Shown one piece after another: positions 16,161-24,660 of a stretch of 64,000 bases of DNA. Location of the stretch: the NCBI GenBank assembly GCA_019638775.1, contig JAHBTD010000001.1:372001-436000 (forward strand), written 5' to 3'. How positions within the stretch are numbered: the first letter of the stretch is position 1; the number at the start of each line of letters is the position of its first letter. The DNA comes from Fimbriimonadaceae bacterium (GTDB lineage Bacteria > Armatimonadota > Fimbriimonadia > Fimbriimonadales > Fimbriimonadaceae). The notes under the pieces were generated by a model that was not told the origin of the DNA, made no database searches, and saw only the letters and a list, made by a program, of their open reading frames with translations. The position numbers and the translations under genes are program-made.

Positions 16161-16904
16161 TCAGCTCATATCCGCAGAGATGTCTTCAGCATCGGTAGCG
16201 GCTTCAAGCCCGTGGTCGACACCGCGACGCTCGTCGAAAACGAAGCAAGCGCCTTCAAAGAGGCTCTCCTCTGTCGGTACAACCTCCAGGTAACGAAGGA
16301 TTCCACCTCGGAGGTGATAGACCTCCTCGAACCCTCTGCTGAGCAGATACGCCGACGCCTTTTCGCACCGAATGCCGCCCGTACAGAACATCGCCACCTT
16401 GCGATCTTTTGTCGGATCCAGGCTTTCTTCGACGTACTTTTTGAACTGCGTGAAGGTGCGGGTCTGTGGGTCAAGCGCTCCTTTGAACGTGCCCATGTGA
16501 ACCTCGTAGCGGTTTCGTGTGTCAACCAGCTTGACGTCGCTGGATTCGATAAGCCTGTTCCAATCCTCAGGCTCAACATAGGTTCCAACCTGGATGCTTG
16601 GGTCGGCATCGGGCTCCCCAAAAGTGATGATTTCCGGTTTGATCTTCACTTTGATTCGCTTAAACGGAATCTCATCGTGCATCGACTCTTTGACATCCAA
16701 TCCCTCAAAGCGTGCATCCGCCTGCAGGTCCGCCAAAAAGCCGTCTACCGACTCCCGATCTCCGGCAAGCATCGCGTTAATCCCTTCATGAGCGAGAAGG
16801 ATTGTCCCTCGCAGGTTTCGTTCTATGCAGAGTTGTTGCAACCGATTTTTGAGAATCGGGCAGTCATCCAGCGAAACGAACTTGTAAAAACTGATAACAA
16901 CCAT
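16161..16904 (-). CDS. trhO: tRNA uridine(34) hydroxylase TrhO (rhodanese-domain)
   Basis: TrhO (YceA) installs 5-hydroxyuridine at the wobble base of certain tRNAs. The 247-residue product has the N-terminal domain (FYKFVSL, GTILLAHEGINAMLAG) and the rhodanese domain with the active-site Cys174 in FCTGGIRCEKAS. The family segment VLVDTRN-type (VKLVDTRNRYEV) and the GTFKGALDP loop are present. The ATG at 16904 gives the standard start MVVISFYKF; the open frame upstream to 17006 is not supported. The length is somewhat shorter than the E. coli protein, because the C-terminal extension is short. Confidence 0.93.
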   Translation of the reverse strand: MVVISFYKFVSLDDCPILKNRLQQLCIERNLRGTILLAHEGINAMLAGDRESVDGFLADLQADARFEGLDVKESMHDEIPFKRIKVKIKPEIITFGEPDADPSIQVGTYVEPEDWNRLIESSDVKLVDTRNRYEVHMGTFKGALDPQTRTFTQFKKYVEESLDPTKDRKVAMFCTGGIRCEKASAYLLSRGFEEVYHLRGGILRYLEVVPTEESLFEGACFVFDERRGVDHGLEAATDAEDISADMS

Positions 16905-16963
16905 AGACCTATGAAACGGGCGTAACGGAACTGCGGCTAAGAACGTCAGCGTACCGAACAACC

Positions 16964-17398
16964 ATGAACGTGCTCTCGCTTCTTCGAAATCTATTTGTCG
17001 GTGCACTGGCCCTTATCGGGGTTGGGCAAACCTCGACGAAGCAGACTGCGCCTGTTGCAAAACAGGATACGCCGGTCGCACGTCAGGCCATGGCAGCCGC
17101 TCCGGTACGGCCGACCCTTCCCAGCATCAGAACCGTTACGGACATGCGCCAAATCTTTGAGGATCGGAACCTTCGTCTGGCATTGAGGGAGAGTCCCATG
17201 CCAAACGTTTCCAATTCTATCGCAAGTTCGGCTCTGAAATCGGCCTTGTTGGGCTATAGCTCGAAGAATCTGGAATCACCGTTCAAAACGAAGGTCTTGC
17301 GATCACCCGACGGTTGCATCACGGTCGTCGAACATTCGAACGACGAGATCGTTTGTTTCATCACGACATCTTCGGCTAAGGGATCTTCCACGCAGTAA
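16964..17398 (+). CDS. Hypothetical exported or membrane-anchored protein
   Basis: A 144-residue frame beginning MNVLSLLRNLFVGALALIGVG, which looks like a signal anchor, followed by an Ala/Pro/Thr-rich stretch and no known domain. The last 145 bp overlap the 3' end of the convergent CBM9-like gene on the other strand. That gene's C-terminus looks genuine, so this frame may be shorter in reality or not a gene. No Shine-Dalgarno is seen before the ATG. It fills an otherwise empty 350-bp gap between trhO and the CBM9-like gene. Confidence 0.4.
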   Translation: MNVLSLLRNLFVGALALIGVGQTSTKQTAPVAKQDTPVARQAMAAAPVRPTLPSIRTVTDMRQIFEDRNLRLALRESPMPNVSNSIASSALKSALLGYSSKNLESPFKTKVLRSPDGCITVVEHSNDEIVCFITTSSAKGSSTQ

Positions 17399-18246
17399 GG
17401 CTTGAGATCGTCCAGGCTATCGGCATAGCGGCCCTTGTCTTTGCGGTGAGCCTGCTGAGCCCAGTACACCTTCATCAGCTTTCGGCTGGCTTGCCACCTT
17501 GCCAATTCTTCTTCAAAATTATGGATAGGTTTGTCAGAGCAAAATTGAACAATTCCCCAATGTTCCGGCCTGTGCATGTCGATGGCGAACTGGGGTGACC
17601 ACACCCAGTTGTCCTCCGGCTTCTTCGGGGTTTTCTTGTACTTTCCTTCGATGATCTGATGCTCCCACTGCACCCTTGAGAAGTTCACGCGCCAGCAGTC
17701 GCCGAGCTTGGGCGGGACGGGCTTGTGGGCGCATTCGCCGAGGGCCTTCCAGGGGAAGGCGATCTCGACGGTCCAGCCGTTGTCCACGTTGGTGGGGTCG
17801 TTGAGGGTCCCATGGACGAAGACGGCGGTCTTGAGCCCGGGAATCTCCCATCCGTTCACGGGGCTTCCCTGATCGCGGTAGGGCTTGGTGAGGAGCAGAT
17901 CCCAGTAGGTGCCCAGCGCGTTGATCTCGAACTCGTAGTACTCATGATTGTCGCCGTTCGGGTCGATGAAGACCTCGAAGTCGTTGTCGTGGAAGATCAC
18001 GGAATCGTGCTCGGTGAGGGTTCCCCACACATGCGGCTCCTCAAGCTCAGCCCCTATATAGAAGAACTCGTCGTCCCAGAGCATCTTGGCTCGGGTCATG
18101 AAGCGGGGCTTGGGCAGGGATTCTCCTTGGATGTCGAGGAAGTCGTCGGTCCAGGATGCTCTCTCCCATTGGGGATCGTCAAGCCGTCCGGTGAGATTGA
18201 GCGGGCGGTCAATCTTTCGGCAGAGATACGTTTTTGGGGGATGCAC
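17254..18246 (-). CDS. Carbohydrate-binding family 9 (CBM9)-like domain protein
   Basis: The 330-residue product has a CBM9-like beta-sandwich over about residues 10-230: LTGRLDDPQWERASWTDDF, FYIGAELEEPHVWGTL, DNDFEVFIDPNGDNHEYYEFEIN, and GWTVEIAFPWKALGE ending in WRVNFSRVQW. The C-terminal part contains KDKGRYADSLDDLKPY, a segment also seen in pseudopilin-type secreted proteins. No clear signal peptide is visible, so localisation is uncertain. It probably binds sugars or polysaccharide. The GTG at 18246 has TACACT 7 nt upstream and no Shine-Dalgarno, consistent with a leaderless GTG-start mRNA. Confidence 0.85.
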   Translation of the reverse strand: MHPPKTYLCRKIDRPLNLTGRLDDPQWERASWTDDFLDIQGESLPKPRFMTRAKMLWDDEFFYIGAELEEPHVWGTLTEHDSVIFHDNDFEVFIDPNGDNHEYYEFEINALGTYWDLLLTKPYRDQGSPVNGWEIPGLKTAVFVHGTLNDPTNVDNGWTVEIAFPWKALGECAHKPVPPKLGDCWRVNFSRVQWEHQIIEGKYKKTPKKPEDNWVWSPQFAIDMHRPEHWGIVQFCSDKPIHNFEEELARWQASRKLMKVYWAQQAHRKDKGRYADSLDDLKPYCVEDPLAEDVVMKQTISSFECSTTVMQPSGDRKTFVLNGDSRFFEL

Positions 18247-18288
18247 AGTCCGAAGTGTACATCCCTTGAGACTGCTGTCGGCTTGTCG

Positions 18289-19479
18289 CTACTCTTTGAT
18301 GACAGCTTTCAGCCCTTCAAGGAGGCGAGCGTTGGGAATGGCATAGCGTAAGCTTTTCCCCCTGCCACTCCAAAGCAGGCCTGACTTCGGATCAAATTTG
18401 GCTCGGATAATGAGGCGTCCGCGCTGAAGAGTGACCTCCTTCCCTTCGGTCGGAGGCTTACTGACCTTGGCGGTCGCGATCGCGTCTGCATCTATAACCG
18501 TCTGCGTTCTGCCGTTGTAAGCGATCCCAATTGTTCCGAGGCCGAGATCCCAGGAAAACGGGGCAGATACGCCTATGCTGCCTCCTCCGCCCATCCCTTC
18601 GGCACCTGCGGCGTCTATGCTGAGAATGCGACCTGTCTTGGCGTCAAGCTTGACATCGAACGCCATTCGAGGCTCGCCATGTGAATAGACGGTATCGTGA
18701 TAGTAAGCCCAGTAAACCAGAATTCCCTGCTTCCTCTGTCCGGCTTGAATGTGCTCGGGAAGGAGGTAATCGTGCTGCCAACCAAGTTTGCCTCGTGACC
18801 GGTCTTGCCCTCGCTCAAATGGATCCCAGATGGCAAGGCGAACGCGGTGCCTTTCAAAGAGGGTGTCCACTCTCACGTAGTTAGACAGGATCGATGCTGT
18901 CAGCTTAGCGCGAGCTTGCTCAACGGTTATCGCTGGAGATAGATCGGCAGGCGGCGTTGGCGGAAAGCTGCCGGTATAGCTCTTCAGAATGCCGTGCTTC
19001 CTCTCGATCTCTGCTGTAACTGCGGCCCCGTAGGTGAAGGAAACTCCTCTGTATGCAGGCAATAGATGGAAGAAAGCCGCATCCCCTCTGTCCTCTGCAA
19101 GGTAGAGATCGAAGGGCCATTCATAGCCGGACATCTCGGCGAACGGCTCCAGCATACTCAGCAGAGTCTCCTCTGAAAGGTCGGGGAGCGTGGGATCTAC
19201 GGCTTCCTGAGCGCCGTTAGAATATCCACGAATCAGATGGGTGCGCATGTCGACCGCGAAACCCTGCGTGCCGTATTCATATCGCGCGATTCGACGGTCA
19301 GTATCGTTGAACTCTCTGAAGCGGAGTTTAGGGGTGTATGCCATGGAAGGAGCGACTTCACGCACTCCCTTTCGGGCAAGGGCGTCCCACCGCACCATCT
19401 GCTCAAAAAGCTTCTGTGGCATTACCGGCGCTTCTTGCCTGAAATTTATCGCAGTCAATGCAATCACCGCACAGATCAC
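18289..19479 (-). CDS. Uncharacterised secreted or anchored protein, possibly with PepSY-like region
   Basis: A 396-residue product starting with a short hydrophobic segment (MICAVIALTAINF). The start is a GTG at 19479, supported by GAGAGGGA just upstream. The centre contains SPAITVEQARAKLTASIL and a later VKLDAKTGRILSIDAAG, the kind of paired elements seen in PepSY/YcdB-type domains; this similarity is tentative. The rest is not recognised. A Gly-rich turn (GAEGMGGGGSIG) follows. No catalytic motif is seen. It lies just upstream of the CBM9-like gene on the same strand with a 42-nt gap. Confidence 0.7.
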   Translation of the reverse strand: MICAVIALTAINFRQEAPVMPQKLFEQMVRWDALARKGVREVAPSMAYTPKLRFREFNDTDRRIARYEYGTQGFAVDMRTHLIRGYSNGAQEAVDPTLPDLSEETLLSMLEPFAEMSGYEWPFDLYLAEDRGDAAFFHLLPAYRGVSFTYGAAVTAEIERKHGILKSYTGSFPPTPPADLSPAITVEQARAKLTASILSNYVRVDTLFERHRVRLAIWDPFERGQDRSRGKLGWQHDYLLPEHIQAGQRKQGILVYWAYYHDTVYSHGEPRMAFDVKLDAKTGRILSIDAAGAEGMGGGGSIGVSAPFSWDLGLGTIGIAYNGRTQTVIDADAIATAKVSKPPTEGKEVTLQRGRLIIRAKFDPKSGLLWSGRGKSLRYAIPNARLLEGLKAVIKE

Positions 19480-19582
19480 AGTTCCCTCTCAATCCGCCGC
19501 ATCAATAAGCGGACGTATGAACATTACGCACGTGCTGACTGTTTGATCCCACGATACACAACAAGAAAGGTATACCCATCAC

Positions 19583-20077
19583 ATGAGCGAAATCCAAGGC
19601 ATTGCAAACGTATGGCAGTTCACACGCGTTCGGCTGGACAAGGCTATCGAGGACTTGACCGAAGAGCAATGGGCTTGGCGGGCGCATCCTCAGTCCCACA
19701 GCATCGCCGAACTCGTGATGCACATTGCCGGAGCTGAGTTCTACTGGTGGTCCCGCATCATCAACTTAAGACCGAGTTCGGGAGAGTATGACGAGCGCCT
19801 GGATCGAGCCGTGATTGATGGCTATTTACAGCCGACCGATTTCCCCTATCGGCCAGAGGAGTTAACGCCCGATTTTGTCCTTTCTACATTGCGGTCGATG
19901 TATGGGCGTATTGATGAGCTCTTTCGGCATGCCACTGACTCTCAACTGGCGATCACGATGACAAGCCCTGTAGGCGACACGCTTTCAGGATATGGGGGGC
20001 TCACTCGCCTATCACAACATGCTGGCTATCACACCGGGCAAATCTGGTTCATTCGGATGATGCCGGGATTTCCGTGA
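19583..20077 (+). CDS. DinB-family (DUF664-like) metal-dependent protein
   Basis: A 164-residue four-helix-bundle protein of the DinB/YfiT superfamily. The metal-binding histidines are visible: VMHIAGAEFYWW near residue 47 and LSQHAGYHTGQIWFIR near the C-terminus (H-x3-H). Members act as thiol transferases or are of unknown function; the substrate cannot be told here. It begins 103 nt from the divergent secreted-protein gene. There is a possible AAGAAAGG site 13 nt upstream, which is far from the ATG. Confidence 0.85.
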   Translation: MSEIQGIANVWQFTRVRLDKAIEDLTEEQWAWRAHPQSHSIAELVMHIAGAEFYWWSRIINLRPSSGEYDERLDRAVIDGYLQPTDFPYRPEELTPDFVLSTLRSMYGRIDELFRHATDSQLAITMTSPVGDTLSGYGGLTRLSQHAGYHTGQIWFIRMMPGFP

Positions 20078-20224
20078 TTTCCGCGATTGGGTGCTGAGCT
20101 TCTTGCGAAAATGGACCGAGTGTGCCTTAAGTGACCTAAGTCGAAACTCCCTTCGACTTACCCAAAGAGCCGCGTTCTGGGTCCTTCTGAAACGAGGGAC
20201 GGCCCCCTCCGTCTATCCTGATCT

Positions 20225-21178
20225 ATGCGTGCTGCCGTCTACCAACGCTTTGGACCGCCTGAGGTCGTTTCTGTCACCGATATCCCTACTCCGAGTCCGC
20301 GCGCTGGCGAAGTACAAGTACGCGTTGCATATGCCGCCGTCACGTCAGGAGATGCCCGCATCCGCGCGGCTCAATTCCCGAAGGGATTTGCACTGATTGC
20401 ACGACCCGCCGTTTTCGGCGTCTTCGGCCCTCGCCGAAAGGTACTCGGCATCTGCTTTTCTGGAACGGTGTCTGCGGTCGGCAGCGAAGTAACCAAGTTC
20501 AAGGTTGGCGACGAAGTGTGCGGAATGACCGGCATGAAGATGGGCGCCCACGCCGAGTTTCTTGTGATTCCCCAAGCCGGTGCGCTGGCGGCTAAGCCCG
20601 CAACAGTGAGCCTTGCCGATGCTGCCGCTATGGTCTTTGGCGGCACTGCCGCGCTGTACTTCTTGCGAGATCGGGCCAAGATTTCCTCTGGACAGCGCGT
20701 GCTCGTGAACGGCGCTTCGGGGGCCGTCGGGACGAACGCGGTTCAGATTGCGAAGCACCTAGGCGCAACCGTTACCGGAGTATGCAGCCAGGCCAATGAG
20801 GCGCTCGTGAGATCATTGGGGGCAGATGAGGTTGTAGCATATGACAAAAATCCCCTTGAGAAGCACACGGATACCTACGACCTGGTTCTCGATACCGTCG
20901 GAAACTTGAATCCATCCAATGGCAAGCGACTTCTCACCCCAAATGGCAAACTTGCGCTGATGGTCGCGACGTTAGCAGAACTGGTACTTCCCAAATCGTA
21001 CGTTTTGTCAGGTGTCGCTACCGACCGTGCAGAGAATCTAGAATTCCTCCTTAAACTCGTGGAGCAGGGCGATCTCACGCCGGTGATTGCCGAGGTGTAT
21101 CCCTTCGACCAGATTCAGAAAGCGCACGCACATGTCTCGACCGGCCACAAAGTTGGAAACGTCCTGGTGAAAATGTAA
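20225..21178 (+). CDS. NAD(P)-dependent quinone oxidoreductase-like medium-chain dehydrogenase
   Basis: The 317-residue product follows the zinc-independent quinone oxidoreductase pattern of the MDR superfamily: MRAAVYQRFGPPEVV, then AAVTSGDARIR, then GTVSAVGSEVTKFKVGDEVCG, then the nucleotide-binding loop VLVNGASGAVGTNAVQIAKHLGA, ending with DLTPVIAEVYPFDQIQKAHAHV and GKxGNVLVK-like HKVGNVLVKM. The usual Zn-binding Cys and His residues of alcohol dehydrogenases are missing. The substrate is unknown. TATCCT lies 5 nt before the ATG and there is no Shine-Dalgarno, suggesting a leaderless transcript. Confidence 0.92.
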   Translation: MRAAVYQRFGPPEVVSVTDIPTPSPRAGEVQVRVAYAAVTSGDARIRAAQFPKGFALIARPAVFGVFGPRRKVLGICFSGTVSAVGSEVTKFKVGDEVCGMTGMKMGAHAEFLVIPQAGALAAKPATVSLADAAAMVFGGTAALYFLRDRAKISSGQRVLVNGASGAVGTNAVQIAKHLGATVTGVCSQANEALVRSLGADEVVAYDKNPLEKHTDTYDLVLDTVGNLNPSNGKRLLTPNGKLALMVATLAELVLPKSYVLSGVATDRAENLEFLLKLVEQGDLTPVIAEVYPFDQIQKAHAHVSTGHKVGNVLVKM

Positions 21179-21206
21179 TCCGTTCTTCATACAACGGAGC
21201 ACACAT

Positions 21207-21365
21207 TCAGGCGGCCCTTTCTCTCACTGATGTCCGGGCATTGATCGAGAAGATCATATTCAGCGCACTCTCGTCATAGAACTCTGCAAACTTTGCAGGG
21301 CAAATTCTATAAATGTAGCTAATCAGGGCTGGCAATCGTTTGAAAGGCATCGCTTTCAATCGCAT
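21207..21365 (-). CDS. 52-residue small protein in the toxin position behind the antitoxin gene
   Basis: A short frame from ATG 21365 to TGA 21207 encodes a basic protein (MRLKAMPFKRLPALISYIYR...). It starts 13 nt after the antitoxin stop on the same strand, exactly where a RelE/ParE or Doc toxin would start, but is too short for either and shows no motif I recognise. Only a weak GAAGTAG precedes it. It may be a novel mini-toxin, a remnant of a deleted toxin, or chance. Confidence 0.35.
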   Translation of the reverse strand: MRLKAMPFKRLPALISYIYRICPAKFAEFYDESALNMIFSINARTSVRERAA

Positions 21366-21378
21366 GACAAGAACTACT

Positions 21379-21666
21379 TCACTCTTGATAAGATTCGAGC
21401 AGCGTTTTCACATCTTTTGACATGTTCTTACACTTCTTGAGATCACGCACGAATCTTTCAGCGGCGCGGAGTGCATCCAACATCTCTTGGTAAGTATCAG
21501 CATCCTGAACGACCACTTCAGCAACGCCGTTTACCGTCAATACGAGCGGCACTCGAGTTCCCTCAAGCTTTTGCAAATATGTCTTCGAATGTCGGTTGAA
21601 GTCCGTCAACGGAATAATACGACTGACATTAGGAGCATATGAATCACTGTAAATTTGCTGCTTCAT
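21379..21666 (-). CDS. Phd/YefM-family type II antitoxin
   Basis: The 95-residue product has the Phd/YefM N-terminal DNA-binding pattern: RIIPLTDFNRHSKTYLQKL, then PLVLTVNGVAEVVVQDADTYQEML, followed by a C-terminal helix that would bind the toxin. Such antitoxins repress their own promoter and neutralise a toxin encoded next door. No recognisable toxin follows; only a 52-codon frame does. TATTAT lies 7 nt before the ATG, in a near-palindromic GGTATAATACC that could also be an operator. No Shine-Dalgarno is present. Confidence 0.88.
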   Translation of the reverse strand: MKQQIYSDSYAPNVSRIIPLTDFNRHSKTYLQKLEGTRVPLVLTVNGVAEVVVQDADTYQEMLDALRAAERFVRDLKKCKNMSKDVKTLLESYQE

Positions 21667-21839
21667 ATGTGGTATAATACCGAATATTGACGCAACGGAT
21701 CATCTAATGCACCTCCAAAATGGGTCATTGGCCTGAATCGAAATAGCTCCTCTTCCGTGTGCGTCGTTGTTGAGACCGTAGGGCGGGGGAATGAAGATGA
21801 CTTCCTATGGTCAAGTTCGGGCTTGTGCGCGATTTCTGC

Positions 21840-22075
21840 GCTTAAAAGACTGAAGAGCCTTTCTCTTCGGACAGACTGCCCGGCCGGACAATTGCCGAGG
21901 TGGGACTGCGAGCGGTCCCTGGGCCGGGTTACATCCCGACCACTCGGCAACTTCACGATTAGGTGGGATCAAACCGGACGGTTTGACGATGCGACTTTCG
22001 TTTGAGTGCGAACGCAACATTGAGAGGCATCTGCCGGGCGACAGTATCCGGCTTTGATGCTTCTCCGTTGCGTTC
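21840..22075 (+). other. Highly structured non-coding region upstream of a mechanosensitive-channel gene
   Basis: The 467-bp gap between the antitoxin and the channel gene has no convincing gene. From 21840 it is dense with inverted repeats: GAAGAG/CTCTTC; a three-way junction closed by TTGCCGAG/CTCGGCAA (about 21892-21950) that holds GGGAC/GTCCC and CGGG/CCCG hairpins; and a long hairpin 22010-22075 made of GAACGCAAC/GTTGCGTTC, GAGA/TCTC, GCATC/GATGC and GCCGG/CCGGC. No match to a riboswitch class is recognised by eye. Confidence 0.55.
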
Positions 22076-22133
22076 ATGAGTCATTTCAGACTTGTCGCTT
22101 GTGAATCTGCCCAATCGCAGAGAGGAAAGCGTC

Positions 22134-23717
22134 ATGGAATCAATCAGAAATGGATTCAATACGGTACTTGAGCAGATAGCTGTGTGGGGTCCTCGCGTCT
22201 TGATCGGCTTAGTCTTACTATTTGTCGGCTGGGTTATCGCGAAGGTCAGCCAACGGGTCGTCCTGTCGACCTGCCGCCGGTTAGGTGCCGACAAGCCTTT
22301 TGAGTCATCACTCAAAGATATATCGGGCCTCGTCCCCGAGACAAAGCGTCCATCGGCCTTAGCCGGATTGGTCACGTTTTGGATACTCATGCTGCTGGTG
22401 TTCATCGGCTTCTTTTCTGCGATGAATCTGCAGATGGTCGCCGAGCCGCTGACCAACCTGCTCAATAAAGTCGGATCGGGAATACCGAACCTACTCGGAG
22501 CGATCGTTTTGCTCAGCGTCGGCTGGGTGGTCGCAACGTTGTTGAAGGGTCTTGTGTTGAAAGGGTTGGGGCGTATTGAGGCAGACAATCGACTGAAAGA
22601 CCTGGGATTGCTCACTCCAGAGATGACTGAGAAAAAACGGTTCTCTCAGGTGGTTGGGCTGTTCATTTACGGTCTAGTCATTTTGCTCTTTGCGCAATCT
22701 GCGCTTGAGCTCATCGGGCTTCAGTTGGTAGCTTCCACGGTTCAAGGTCTGGTGGATTCGGCAGCAAGCATTTTGCCAAACCTGCTGAGCGCCTCCGTGA
22801 TCCTATTTGCCGCATTCCTTATCGCTTCGGTGGTTCGGACCATTGTTAAGAGCGGATTGGAATCGACGAATATCGACAAGTACGGCTCACACGTTGGATT
22901 TACTAATGGAGAGCCTGCATCCGAAGAGGGGGTTCCCACTCCTCCGAAACGAACGTTATCAGGAGTCATCTCGCACCTTTGCTTCTGGCTGATCATGCTC
23001 TTTGCCTTCCCGGCAGTGCTGGATCATCTTGAGCTCACGCCAATGGTAGAGCCGCTGCGAGAGGTTTGGAGCAAGGTCTTCGCTGCGCTTCCGAATATAG
23101 GAGCAGCGTTCCTCATCGTGCTGGCGACCTACTTCGCCGTACGCATCTTCGCACCGATCCTTCGAGGTCTGCTTGAAGGACTTGGCGTAGACAATCTGCT
23201 TGGCAAGGTTGGGCTGGTCAAGATGCAGGAGACGGTCGATTCCGATAGGGTTCGATTGTCGCCCTCTGAGATCGTGACCCGCACGGTTATCGTGGTTGTT
23301 GCGTTGATCGTCACTCAGGAGGTGCTGCATACGCTGCAGATGGTTTACCTGGCGGACATGGTCCAAAACGTGGTCAACTACTTGCCGAACGTGTTGGTCG
23401 CCGTGGTAGTTCTTGGCGTTGCCATGCGGCTTGGAGCGATCGCTGGAGAACTTGCTGAAAACGCAGCAAGTGGCCTGGAAGATTCCGTTGCGAAGACGTT
23501 GGGCGTCGTCACCCGCGCTTCGGTCTTTGTCTTCGGAATCACCATGGCTTTGACGCAGCTTGGCGTTGGAGGCCAGGTCGTCGAAGGTTCGGTGCTGCTC
23601 ATCATTGGCGGTGTCTCCTTGGCCTTCGCGATCAGCGTTGGCTTGGGTGCGAAGCCGGTTGTTGAAAAGATGCTTGAGCGCAAGTTAGCGCCAAAATCGA
23701 ACGAGCGTGCCGGCTAA
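22134..23717 (+). CDS. CmpX-type integral membrane protein with repeated mechanosensitive-channel TM-helix units
   Basis: The 527-residue protein is built of repeated hydrophobic units of the 'conserved TM helix' type (PF05552) found in MscS-like CmpX proteins. Similar blocks recur, each with a long helix ending in a proline-Asn pair: GSGIPNLLGAIVLLSVGWVVA, DSAASILPNLLSASVILFAAF, FAALPNIGAAFLIVLATYF and VVNYLPNVLVAVVVLGVAM. The MscS beta domain is not seen, so gating is uncertain. The ATG at 22134 has AGAGGAAAG upstream and is preferred to an earlier ATG at 22092. It is preceded by the structured region and followed by a strong hairpin, then by a true MscS gene. Confidence 0.85.
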   Translation: MESIRNGFNTVLEQIAVWGPRVLIGLVLLFVGWVIAKVSQRVVLSTCRRLGADKPFESSLKDISGLVPETKRPSALAGLVTFWILMLLVFIGFFSAMNLQMVAEPLTNLLNKVGSGIPNLLGAIVLLSVGWVVATLLKGLVLKGLGRIEADNRLKDLGLLTPEMTEKKRFSQVVGLFIYGLVILLFAQSALELIGLQLVASTVQGLVDSAASILPNLLSASVILFAAFLIASVVRTIVKSGLESTNIDKYGSHVGFTNGEPASEEGVPTPPKRTLSGVISHLCFWLIMLFAFPAVLDHLELTPMVEPLREVWSKVFAALPNIGAAFLIVLATYFAVRIFAPILRGLLEGLGVDNLLGKVGLVKMQETVDSDRVRLSPSEIVTRTVIVVVALIVTQEVLHTLQMVYLADMVQNVVNYLPNVLVAVVVLGVAMRLGAIAGELAENAASGLEDSVAKTLGVVTRASVFVFGITMALTQLGVGGQVVEGSVLLIIGGVSLAFAISVGLGAKPVVEKMLERKLAPKSNERAG

Positions 23718-23721
23718 CAGA

Positions 23722-23751
23722 GAAGCCCCGGGTTGTTGAACCCGGGGCTTC
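23722..23751 (+). terminator. GC-rich terminator hairpin
   Basis: A 13-bp perfect stem (GAAGCCCCGGGTT / AACCCGGGGCTTC) starts 4 nt after the stop at 23717. The following T-run is short (ACTTATCTTTCT), and the -10-like TATCTT of the next gene lies directly behind it. Confidence 0.75.
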
Positions 23752-23766
23752 ACTTATCTTTCTCTC

Positions 23767-24660
23767 ATGGAACTTTTGAAAAACCCGCTGCTTCTGCAAG
23801 GAGCCGGAGTACTGGCTTTTGCCATCGTGGTACTCATTGTGTCTCGTGTTGCAGCAAGCGCTGTTGGAAGAATTGTCCGAGACAACAGTTCCCAGTACCG
23901 CCTTCGAAAGGCGATCAGCGCGGGAGCATTTGGGGCTATTCTGATCGCCTCAGTTGTTGTGTATGGACACAATATCGCTGGACTTGGCGTTGCCATCGGT
24001 GTTGCGGGCGCCGGCATTGCGTTTGCCCTGCAAGAGGTGATTACGTCCTTTGCCGGGTGGGTTGCGATCACACTTGGAAACTTTTACAAGCCGGGTGATC
24101 GTGTTCAGCTCGGAGGTATCGCCGGCGATGTGATCGACATCGGCGTGTTGAGAACCACGATCATGGAGACTGGCGGATGGGTGAAGGGCGACCTATACAA
24201 CGGACGCATTGTACGCGTGGCCAACAGCTTTGTCTTCAAGGAGCCCGTTTACAACTATTCTGGTGAATTCCCGTTTCTTTGGGATGAGATAGTCATTCCG
24301 ATCAGGCAAGGGTCGGACCACAAGCTGGCCCGTCAAATCCTGGTCGATGCGTGCAATGAGACCGTTGCCTCCCTGTCCACCGAAGCTCGAAAGAATTGGC
24401 AGGAGCTTCGTTCTGGCTATCGTCTTGAAGATGCAAATGTTGACCCTTATGTATCGCTCATCGTCAACGACAACTGGCTAGAGTACACCGTACGATACGT
24501 GGTCGAGTACAAAATTCGACGCATGACCAAGGATCGGTTATTCGAACGTATTCTGGACGACGTTGCGGCTACCGGCGGAAGAGTGCAGTTTGGCAGCGCG
24601 ACAATGGAGATCACGAATCTTGATCGCCTGACTCCGTCTGAACACGGAACGGCGCAGTAG
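23767..24660 (+). CDS. MscS-family mechanosensitive ion channel
   Basis: The 297-residue channel has two N-terminal helices, the glycine/alanine-rich pore helix (GVAIGVAGAGIAFALQEVI) and the MscS beta domain (FYKPGDRVQLGGIAGDVIDIGVLRTTI, then RIVRVANSFVF), with an alpha/beta C-terminal domain. Such channels open on membrane tension to release solutes on osmotic downshock. TATCTT lies 6 nt before the ATG and there is no Shine-Dalgarno. Its last 50 bp overlap the 3' end of another MscS-type gene on the opposite strand. Confidence 0.92.
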   Translation: MELLKNPLLLQGAGVLAFAIVVLIVSRVAASAVGRIVRDNSSQYRLRKAISAGAFGAILIASVVVYGHNIAGLGVAIGVAGAGIAFALQEVITSFAGWVAITLGNFYKPGDRVQLGGIAGDVIDIGVLRTTIMETGGWVKGDLYNGRIVRVANSFVFKEPVYNYSGEFPFLWDEIVIPIRQGSDHKLARQILVDACNETVASLSTEARKNWQELRSGYRLEDANVDPYVSLIVNDNWLEYTVRYVVEYKIRRMTKDRLFERILDDVAATGGRVQFGSATMEITNLDRLTPSEHGTAQ

